Part shown: one piece after another, positions 9,430 through 17,700 of the stretch
Layout: each line of letters opens with the position of its first letter
Position numbering within the stretch: position 1 is the stretch's first letter
Assembly: GCA_016710785.1 (NCBI GenBank)
Contig: JADJUE010000001.1
Location: forward strand, 1-64,000
Length of the DNA: 64,000 nucleotides
Source of the DNA: Candidatus Epilinea brevis
GTDB taxonomy: Bacteria; Chloroflexota; Anaerolineae; Epilineales; Epilineaceae
Direction: 5' to 3'
Made by a program: the position numbers and the translations under genes
Notes under the pieces: model-generated
Database searches by the model: none
What the model was told of the DNA's origin: nothing
The model's input: only the letters and a program-made list of their open reading frames with translations

Positions 9430-9720
9430 ATGTCCAACCGCCCCAAGTGGTTCATGACCGTTGCCGTGGTCGCCCTGCTCTGGAACGCCATAGGCTGCAT
9501 GGCCAGCCTGGGGCTCATCCTGCGCAAGCGCTGGGCCCTGCCGCTGCTCCTGTTTTCCTTGCTGGGCGTGGTCGCCCAGGACCTGCACTTCGCCGGACGG
9601 CTGGAGGCCATCCGCCAATCCGACAGCAGCGCGCTGCCGCTCCAGGGCCTGGTGCTGCTGATCGCCGTGCTCCTCTGGCTGCTGGCGCGGCGCGCGAACC
9701 GGGAGGGCTGGCTGGGCTAG
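9430..9720 (+). CDS. Small membrane protein, apparently an internally shortened family member
   Basis: 96 residues. Segments: TVAVVALLWNAIGCMA (about residues 9-24), LGLILRKRWALPLLLFSLLGVVAQDLHF (27-54) and LPLQGLVLLIAVLLWLLARRANREGWLG (68-96). These match three parts of a common bacterial integral membrane family that I remember at about 145 residues, where a second hydrophobic segment and a loop lie between LWN-GC and LILRKRWA. Here that part (about 40-45 residues) is absent without a frame change, and the region after LHF is also unlike the family. A GGAGG ribosome site supports the start. Function unknown; the family is sometimes labelled sugar transporter without good evidence. Confidence 0.6.
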   Translation: MSNRPKWFMTVAVVALLWNAIGCMASLGLILRKRWALPLLLFSLLGVVAQDLHFAGRLEAIRQSDSSALPLQGLVLLIAVLLWLLARRANREGWLG

Positions 9721-9727
9721 TGGCGCG

Positions 9728-9756
9728 GGCCGGCGGGCCAGGGTCAAGCGCCGGCC
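9728..9756 (+). terminator. Hairpin after the small membrane protein gene
   Basis: GGCCGGCG (9728-9735) pairs with CGCCGGCC (9749-9756) across a 13-base loop, seven bases after the stop codon. No T-run follows, so it may only be a transcript-end stabiliser. Confidence 0.4.
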
Positions 9757-10061
9757 TATAGGGTCAGGACGACATCTGCGGATCCGACGGCAGGCCATCC
9801 CACGTAGTCCAATAGCATCGGCGACGCCCTCCCGGCTTGTCCCACAGGCCGTCCTCGGTAGAACTTTCCGGCATCTCAGCATCGCGCCCCCAGTTTGATG
9901 CCTTCATAAGCTCACTATGATGCCTTCATAGTGGTACTATGAAGGCATCATAGCGCCGCGCTTACGTAAGCATTCCAGTTCGTTTACGGCAGCATTCCGC
10001 CCGGATGAAGCCGTAAGCGCTCCGTCCCATCGGCGGACAAGAATCGGCGTCATGCCGAGTG
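9757..10061. other. Non-coding stretch with phased operator-like repeats
   Basis: No supported gene. It holds the 13-base repeat TGATGCCTTCATA at 9896-9908 and 9918-9930, 22 bases apart, an inverted copy at 9938-9950, and the 12-base palindrome GCTTACGTAAGC at 9960-9971. This cluster looks like the control region of a gene no longer recognisable here. Confidence 0.5.
9915..9953. repeat. 18-bp perfect inverted repeat with 3-base loop
   Basis: CTATGATGCCTTCATAGT (9915-9932) and its exact complement at 9936-9953 are separated by GGT. A further direct copy of the core TGATGCCTTCATA lies at 9896-9908. There is no T-run, and base composition is more AT-rich than the surroundings, which favours a protein-binding operator over a terminator. 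Confidence 0.85.
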
Positions 10062-10198
10062 TCAGCGCCAGGGCCGACGCTCCTCGCCCGGCTTGTGGTG
10101 GCGCAGGGCGAAGACCGACCAGGTCTCGTCCACCGACACCAGGCTGACCCATTTCAGGTCGCTGCCCGCCATTTGCCAGCCCGGATGCTCACTTCCAT
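10062..10198 (-). CDS. Small unknown protein, possibly with one frameshift
   Basis: The minus strand from 10172 to 10062 encodes MAGSDLKWVSLVSVDETWSV followed by FALRHHKPGEERRPWR, with composition like a real protein. An ATG at 10198 preceded by GAGGAG at a good distance begins MEVSI in another frame; one indel near 10185 would join them into a protein of about 45 residues. No family is recognised. Either a small real gene with a sequence error or the end of a decayed one. Confidence 0.35.
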
Positions 10199-10493
10199 CG
10201 TCCCACTCCTCGGATCAGGGTTCTTCAGCGCCCGATCCACCAGCCGTGGGCGCCGTGGCATTCCGCGTGGCCCCATATTAAAGCGGTCTCCCCTGAGCGG
10301 CACGGATTCCGGTCACGGTGGGCGACATGGGTAACCACGAGGCAACGTCGCCACTGGTTTCCCTGCGCCTGTCCCAAATCCGCCGCCTCATGCATCTCAC
10401 TCTGCGAGAGGCAGACGCGTCAACCGGCCGAGCCGCCATCCCCGTGGAACGAGCGCCATGGAAAGTCGGGCCACAGGCCGGGAAGCGACCGCC
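10199..10493. other. Stretch without a supported gene
   Basis: No reading frame on either strand looks protein-like. It separates the small unknown gene from the end of the monooxygenase-like gene. I see no clear signal. Confidence 0.3.
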
Positions 10494-10814
10494 TCAGAGC
10501 TGCAACGGCTCGAACTCCGCGAAGGGCTGCTGCGCCTCGTTGAGCGTAACCAGCGGCACGTAATCGCAGACCGCGGCGAACTCGCCCCATAGCTGACCCA
10601 CTGCCGGGCTCTTGTGGGCCTGCTCGATGGCCTCGGCTGAGCGCCATTCGAAGACCTCGACGACCGTGCCGTCCGCCGCGCGCATGACGTAAGCCGGGCG
10701 GTCCGTCACCAGCCCTTCGGCGGCCAGCACCTTCATGTGCCTGGCCACTACCGCGTCCAGCTGCGGTTCCATGCCCGGCTTCGGCTTGTAGGCCGCGATG
10801 ACGAAGCGTCCCAT
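10494..10814 (-). CDS. Antibiotic-biosynthesis-monooxygenase-like (dimeric alpha-beta barrel) protein
   Basis: 106 residues starting MGRFVIAAYKPKPGMEPQLD, followed by VLAAEGLVTDRPAYVMRA, VVEVFEWRSAEAIEQAHKSP and VGQLWGEFAAVCDYVPL. The beta-alpha-beta-beta pattern with EVFEW and a helix of small residues is that of the ABM/dimeric ferredoxin-like barrel superfamily; substrate unknown. I chose ATG 10814 because of the GGGGAGGA ribosome site just upstream; the longer frame to 10895 adds unlike residues. It lies 16 bases after the end of the AhpD-like gene, so the two are probably co-transcribed. Confidence 0.6.
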   Translation of the reverse strand: MGRFVIAAYKPKPGMEPQLDAVVARHMKVLAAEGLVTDRPAYVMRAADGTVVEVFEWRSAEAIEQAHKSPAVGQLWGEFAAVCDYVPLVTLNEAQQPFAEFEPLQL

Positions 10815-10830
10815 GGTTGCGTCCTCCCCG

Positions 10831-11538
10831 CTAACGAAGGGCGAGGGCCCTTCTCGGATGTCCGACGATGGTACACCCTTCGCGGCGCAAGCCAAGACCC
10901 CAGTTCGGCCCCCCCGTCGGCCCCCCCGCCGCCGGGACCGTCAGGTGGCAGCCCGCCCTACTCCCGCCCCACCCCAACCCATCCGCCACGCGGTTCACGT
11001 AGTTGAAGAAGGAGGCGATCAGGTTGACCTGCAGGATCGCCACATCGTCGAAGCCCGCTGCGCGCAGCGGGTCCAGGTCTTCGCGCTGCAACCGAGCCGG
11101 GCGCAGCGTCAGCATCTCCACGTAGGCCAGCATCGTCCGCTCGCGGTCATCCAGTTCCGCCGTGCGCCAGTCGCGGCGCATGGCCTCCTTGAGGCCGTCG
11201 TCCAGGGTCACCAGACGCAGAAACTCTGCGTGCGATTCCAGTCAGTAGTAGCAGCTGTTGAGCCCCGAGACCGTGGCCGCGATCAGCTCGTGGTCCCGGC
11301 GGCTCAGGGGCAGCTTCGGGTCCAGCATCGCCGCGTAGCCGGCGAAGATATGCTCCAGGGCCGCCGGGATCAGCGAATGCGAGGCGACGATGCTCTCGTT
11401 GGCCACCATGGGCGGCAGCCGGAGCTCGGACGCACGGGCCGGGCCGTACTCCACGGGGTAGCCCCGCCTGGCCCCGGCCATGGCAGCCTGCAGTTCGGGC
11501 TGGTCGGGCGTGGGTGCGACAGTGCGTATCCAGGTCAT
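10831..11538 (-). CDS. AhpD-like peroxidase-related enzyme, candidate selenoprotein (in-frame TGA at CxxU)
   Basis: Carboxymuconolactone decarboxylase/AhpD family; members reduce peroxides with a CxxC pair and a nearby His. Before the TGA: MTWIRTVAP, LEHIFAGYAAML and the family segment DHELIAATVSGLNSCYY. After it, in the same frame: LESHAEFLR, DGLKEAMRRDWRTAELDDRE, LAYVEMLTL, GFDDVAILQVNLIASFFNYV and NRVADGLG, the typical C-terminal half. The TGA (11244-11242, residue 99) occupies the second Cys: C96-Y-Y-TGA-L-E-S-H103 fits CxxCxxxH exactly. A hairpin fitting bacterial SECIS rules follows. ATG 11538 has AGGA upstream. The last ~45 residues after NRVADGLG are unlike the family and may follow a frameshift in C-runs near 10900. 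A TGC to TGA base error is the main alternative. Confidence 0.8.
11215..11231 (-). promoter_or_regulatory. Candidate bacterial SECIS hairpin
   Basis: On the minus strand ACGCAGA (11231-11225) and TCTGCGT (11221-11215) form a perfect 7-bp stem around the loop GTT. The loop begins 17 bases after the TGA and its first base is G. Known bacterial SECIS elements have a small apical loop with a G in the first two positions, placed about 16-37 bases after UGA. Below this stem pairing is weak. Confidence 0.65.
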
Positions 11539-11583
11539 GAACGTCGTCCTGACAGGTGTGAAGCGCGCGGGCGGCGAAGCGAC

Positions 11584-11612
11584 AGCATACGGAAGCCGCG
11601 TCCATCGCGCAA
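11584..11612 (-). promoter_or_regulatory. Candidate promoter of the AhpD-like gene
   Basis: Minus strand: TTGCGC (11612-11607), 17-base spacer, TATGCT (11589-11584), about 45 bases before the ATG at 11538. Confidence 0.5.
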
Positions 11613-11666
11613 CCGGTGGAAGCACCCACCGCAATGGGTGAATGCCCCAGTCTAACGTCCGCCCGG

Positions 11667-11695
11667 TTGACAGCCACCCCGTGGCAGGGAATCAT
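11667..11695 (+). promoter_or_regulatory. Candidate promoter of the cyclic glucan synthase gene
   Basis: TTGACA (11667-11672), 17-base spacer, AATCAT (11690-11695), about 31 bases before the ATG at 11727. It is back to back with the AhpD-like promoter. Confidence 0.5.
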
Positions 11696-11726
11696 TAGCG
11701 TCCACAACCAAGGGGGCCGATAGGGC

Positions 11727-14700
11727 ATGCGAACTGGACCGAGAAACGGCAATGGCGCGCGCCCAAGGCGCGGCGCGGCGCATCTGGCTTCGCCCCTGCG
11801 GCGCGAGCTGCTGTCATTGGAGAGCCTGGACGAGCGGGCCAAGACCCTGGCCGGCATCTTCAGCGTGGCCCGCGGCCGCCAGGCGGTGCACGACTACGAC
11901 CTCCTGCCGCGCCTGGAGGAGAACCTGCGCCTGCTCCGTTCCGCCTATCGCCTGCTGGCGCAGGACGTGCACCAAGGCAAGGCAGTGCCCCCCGCCGCCG
12001 AATGGCTGCTCGACAACTTTCACCTCGTGATCGCCGAGGCACGCGCCGTGCGCCGCGACCTGCCGCGGCGCTACTACCGCACCTTGCCCAAGCTGGCCGC
12101 GCGTGAGTTTGCCGGCAAGGCCCGCATCCACGCCATGGCCCAGGAGCTCATCGGCCACGGGGATGGACGCCTGGACTACGAGCGGCTCAACCGCTTCGTC
12201 GTCGCCTTCCAGACCGTGGCGCCGTTGACCATCGGCGAGCTGTGGGCCTGGCCGAGCATGCTCAAGCTGGCGCTCGTCGAGAACCTCAGCGTGCTGGTGG
12301 AAGCCGACCTCGCTCGCCGCGAGGCCTGGCGACAGGCCGATCATGCCGCCGACCGCCTGGCGGCCGGCCTGCCCCCCGAGTCCCTGCCGCAGCCCTTGCA
12401 CGACGGCTTCGTGGCCCAGCTGCGCCAGCGCATGCGCGAGTACAGCCCCCGGCCCAGCTCCCTGCGGCTACAGATGGAGGAGGCCCTGGCCGCCCAGGGC
12501 CGGACCTCCGAGGAAGCCGTCCGCGCCGCGCATCAGCAGCAGGCCATCGACCAGGTGTCCATCGGCAACACCGTGACCAGCCGGAGGCTCTGCTGGACCA
12601 TCGACGGGAGCCTCTACGTCGAGCAGGTCAGCCTCGTGGAGCAGATCCTGAAGCGCGACCCCGCCGGGGTCTACAAGCAGATGGACTTCCCCAGCCGCGA
12701 CCGCTACCGGCGGGCCGTGGAGGTGCTCGCCGAGCGCACCGGCACCGCCCAGGTGCGGGTTGCATTGCGGGCCCTGGAGAGCGCGCGGCAAGCGGCCGAG
12801 TTCCAGGGCATCGACGAGCGCGCCGCCCATGTCGGCTATCACCTCATCGGCCACGGGCGCCCCGGCCTCGAGGTCGACGTCGGCCACCGGCCGCGGCGGC
12901 GGGAGCGCTTGCGGCGGCGGCCCGACCTGGCCGCTGTCCTGTACCTGGGCAGCATCGGCCTGCTCACCGCCCTGGGCGTCGCGGCCGCCGCGGCCTATGC
13001 CCGCCAGGCCCTCGGCGGATTCCAGCAGCCGGGCCTGATCCTCGTCGTCGCCCTGCTGGCGCTGATCCCCGCCAGCGAGCTGGCCATCCTCCTCGTGCAG
13101 CGGCTCGTGGCCGCCTGGGTGCCGCCGTTGCGCCTGCCGCGCCTGGACTTCAGCGACGGCTTGCCCATCTCGGCGCGTACCATCGTCGTCCTGCCCACGC
13201 TGCTGCGCAGCGTCGAAGGCGTCGAGGAGCTCCTGGACCATCTGGAGGTGCAGGCCCTGGGCAACCAGGATCCGCGCCTCCACTTCGCCCTCCTCACCGA
13301 CTTCCGCGACGCCCCCACGCCCCATACCCCGGCCGACGAGGCCATCCTCAGCGCCGCGGTGGCGGGGATAGAGACGCTCAACCACCGTCACGGCGGCGGC
13401 ATCATGGACCGCTTCTACCTCTTCCATCGCGACCGTCGCTGGAACGAGCGCGAGGGCGTCTTCATGGGCTGGGAGCGCAAGCGCGGCAAGCTGGAAGAAC
13501 TCAACCGCCTCCTGCGCAACCCCGACGACAGCGCCTTTCGGGTCAAGATCGGCGACATGGCGCAGCTGTACAACGTACGCTATGTGCTCACCCTCGATGC
13601 CGATTCCCAGTTGCCGCGCGATGCCGCGCGGACCCTCGTCGGCATCCTGGCCCATCCCCTCAACCGCCCGCACTTCGACCCCGAGGTCGGTCGGGTGACC
13701 TCCGGCTACGGCATCCTGCAGCCGCGGGTCAGCGTCACCTTGTCCAGTGCCCTCGGCTCGCATTTCGCCCGCATCTACGCCGGCCATACCGGCGTTGACC
13801 CCTACACCACGGCCGTCTCCGACACCTACCAGGACCTGTTCGGGGAAGGCGTCTTCACCGGCAAGGGCCTCTACGACGTGGACGCCTTCCGGGCGGCCCT
13901 GGACGGGCGGGTTCCCGACAACGCCCTGCTCTCCCATGACCTTTTCGAGGGTATCCACGCCCGCACCGGCCTGGTCTCCGATGTCGAGGTTGTGGATGAC
14001 TATCCGCCCAACGTGATCGCCCACGCCAGCCGCCAACATCGCTGGGCCCGCGGGGACTGGCAGCTGCTGCCCTGGCTGATGCCCGTGGTGCCCGTGGCCG
14101 GCGGGCTGGCACCCAACCGCATCAGCGTCATCAGCTGGTGGAAGATCCTGGACAACCTGCGGCGCAGCGCGATGCCGCCGGCGCTCTTGGCCTACTTCGT
14201 GGCCGGCTGGACCGTCCTGCCAGGGCGGCCCGTCGTCTGGACCCTCGGTGGCCTGGCGGTGGTGGGCTTCCCGCTGCTCTCCGCCCTGCTGCAACTGGTC
14301 GGGCGGCCGCAGCCGCCGGAACAGGTGCGGCCGCATCTGCCCAGCCTGCTGGCCGATCTCGCTACAGCGCTGGCCCAGGCGGCCCTGACCCTCAGCTTCC
14401 TGCCCTATCACGCCGCGGTCATGGCTGACGCCATCGGACGAACCCTGGCAAGGATGCTGGTCACCCGACGTAAGCTGCTCGACTGGGAGACCGCGGCCAC
14501 CCAGGCCGCGCGTTCGGCGATGATGATGCGTCAGGGCGTACGGTCCTATTACGGCGCCATGATCGCCAGCCCCGTCGTCGCCCTGGCCGCCGGCGGCGCC
14601 GTGCTGGCGGTCGAGCCGGCGGCCCTGCCGCTGGCAATGCCCTTTGTGCTGCTCTGGGCCCTGGCGCCGGCCATCGCCTACCGCCTCAGCCGCCCCATCG

Positions 14701-17700
14701 AGCTGGGGCGGCCCAGCCTGTCGCCGACTGACCGCGCTTACCTGACGGAAGTGGCGCGCAAGACCTGGGAGTACTTCGAGACCGTGGCCGGAGCCCAGAG
14801 CAACGGCCTGCCGCCGGACAACCTGCGCATGCCGGAGGCGCCTGTTGGCGGTGCTGGAGTCGGCGCCGGACTGGGGGACAAGACCGGACAGGGGAACGGC
14901 GCGGGGACTGGTGACGCCGCCACCGCCGGCGTGGTGGCCTACCGCACCTCGCCGACCAACATCGGCATGGGCCTGCTCTCCACCCTGGCGGCGCATCATC
15001 TGGGTTTCCTGTCGCTGGCGGACCTGATCACCCGCCTGGAACGCAGCCTGGGCACGGTCGAGCGGCTGGAAGGCCATGAAGGCCACCTGTTCAACTGGTA
15101 TGACAGTCAGACCTTGGCGCCCCTGGCCCCGCGCTACCTGTCCACCGTTGACAGCGGCAACCTGGCGGGCGCTCTGATCGCCCTTGCCGGGGGCTGTCGC
15201 GCTTTGGCCGGCGGCCAAGCGGCGGAGGCCGCGGGCGCTGGCCTCGCCGAGCGCCTGGAAGCCTTGGCCGTCCGGGCCGACGCCCTGGCCGATGGGATGG
15301 ACTTCGGCTTCCTGTACGACCGCCGGCGCCAGCTCTTCGCCATCGGCTACCGCCTGGCCGACGCATCGGGCCCAGGGGGGCGCGACAGCTCCTACTACGA
15401 CCTCCTGGCATCGGAGGCGCGTCTGGCCAGCTTCCTGGCGATCTCCCGCGGCACCGTGCCGCAGAGCCATTGGTTCCATCTGGGGCGGCTGGTGGTCGGC
15501 GTGGAGGGCGTGCCCACGCTCGTCTCCTGGAGCGCCACGATGTTCGAGTACCTGATGCCGCTGTTGCTCATGCGCAGCTATCCGGGCACGCTCCTGGACC
15601 GCAGCTGCCGCATGGCCCTGCGCCGCCAGATCCAGTATGGGCGCGACAACGGCCTGCCCTGGGGCATCTCGGAATCGGCGTTCAACGTCGTAGACCGCAG
15701 CGGCGAGTATCAATACAAAGCCTTCGGCGTGCCCGGGCTGGGTCTCAAGCGCGGCCTGGGCGAGGAGATGGTCGTGGCGCCCTACGCCAGCGCCTTGGCG
15801 GCCATGTTGGATCCCGCGGCGGCCGCGGCCAACCTGCGCCGTCTGGCGGCGGCCGGGGCGGAAGGTGATCTAGGCTTCTACGAGGCCATCGACTACACCC
15901 CGCGCAAGCTCCGCGAGAGCGGCCTGGATGGCGCGGTCGCCGCTGAGGACCGGCACGAGGGCGTGGTGGTGCGCAGCTACTTCTCGCACCACCAGGGCAT
16001 GACCTTGGTGGCCTTGGCCAACGTGCTCCTGGACGATCGGATGATCGCCCACTTCCACGCCGATCCCCGCATCCGCAGCACCGAGCTGCTGCTGCAGGAG
16101 CGGGTACCGCGCCAGGCGCCGGTCATCGTGCCGCCCTCATCCGAAGAGACCCGCGCCGCGCCGGCAGTCCCGGCGCGCACGCCGCGGCGCGTGCGCACGC
16201 CGCATACACCCTACCCGCGCGCCCAGATCCTGTCCAACGGCTCGTACCGCGCCCTGGTCACCAACAGCGGCGGCGGCGCCAGCCTCTGCGGCGAGATGGC
16301 CGTCACCCGTTGGCGACCCGATCCGACGCGCGATCCCGGCAGCCAGTTCATCTACCTGCGGGACGTGCATTCGGGCGAGGTCTGGTCCGCGGCCTATCAA
16401 CCCATCGGCAAGGAGCCGGACAGCTACCTGGTGGAGTTCCTGGCCGAGAAGGTCACCTTCCGGCGCCGCGACCATGACATCGAATGCCAGCTGGAGATCG
16501 CGGTCTCCCCTGAGGACGATACCGAGGTCTGGCGCGTATCGCTGACCAACAAGAGCGATCGGCCGCGGGAGATCGAGCTGACCAGCTTCGTCGAGATCTC
16601 GCTGGGCGGCATCCCCGAAGACGTCGCCCATCCCGCGTTCGGCAAGCTCTTCATCGAGACCGAATGGCTGGCCGGCAGCACGACGCTCATCGCCCGGCGC
16701 CGACCGCGCGCTGACGAGGACCCGACACGCTACGCCTTCCACGTGATCGCCGTGGATGGACGGGCGCGGGCGCAGGTGGAATGGGAGACGGACCGCGGCG
16801 CCTTCCTCGGCCGCGGACGGGGTCCGGAAGACCCCGCCGCCCTGGACGGCCGCTCGCTCTCGGAGACCACCGGGGCGGTGCTGGACCCCATCCTGTCCCT
16901 GCGCACCCGGCTGCGCCTGGCGCCGGGCGCCGTCGCCCGCCTGGCCTTCAGCACCGGCGTCACCAGCGACGAGACCGCCGCCTACGCCCTGGCCCAGAAG
17001 TACCATGACGGAGACCTGGCCGCGCGCACCTTCGCCCTGGCCTACAACCATTCCCAGGTGCTCCTCAGGCATCTGGGCATCTCGCTGGCCGAAGCCCAGC
17101 TCTACAGCCGCCTGGGTTCGCGGGTCTTCTTCACCGACGCCTCCCTGCGCGCCGATCGCACGGTGCTGGGCCGCAACCAGCTGGGGCAGAGCGGCCTGTG
17201 GGCCCATGGCATCTCCGGCGACCTGCCCATCGTCCTGGTGCGGGTGCGCGGCGCGCATGACCAGCAGCAGGTACGGCAGGCGCTCAAGGCACATGAGTAC
17301 TGGCGCCTGCTGGGACTCAAGGCCGACGTGGTCATCCTCAACGAAGACCATGCCAGCTACCGCGACGAACTGCAGGAACAGCTGGCGCATCTGCTGGACA
17401 CCGGCCCCTGGAACGCTTGGCAGGGCGTCGCCGGCGGCGTGTTCCTGCTGCGTGCCGAGAACCTGCGGGAGGCCGAGATCATCCTGCTGCAAACCGCCGC
17501 GCGGGCGGTGTTGGAGGCCGAGCTGGGTCAGCAGATGGACCATGTCGAGCAGGAGCCGGCACTGTCGGCGGAGAGCCTGGTGGCCGGTCCCCCGCGTGTG
17601 GCCGACGCCCCGGGCGCGCCCGCGGCCCTGGAGCCGCCGGAACTGGTCATGGCCAACGGCCTGGGCGGCTTCGACGCCGACAGCGCGGATTACGTGCTCG

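Noticed and set aside
12468..15713. A 1081-residue open frame opposite the glucan synthase, and a similar one at 16137-19736
   Set aside because: Composition is His/Gln/Gly-rich shadow coding; the plus strand has all glucan synthase domains.
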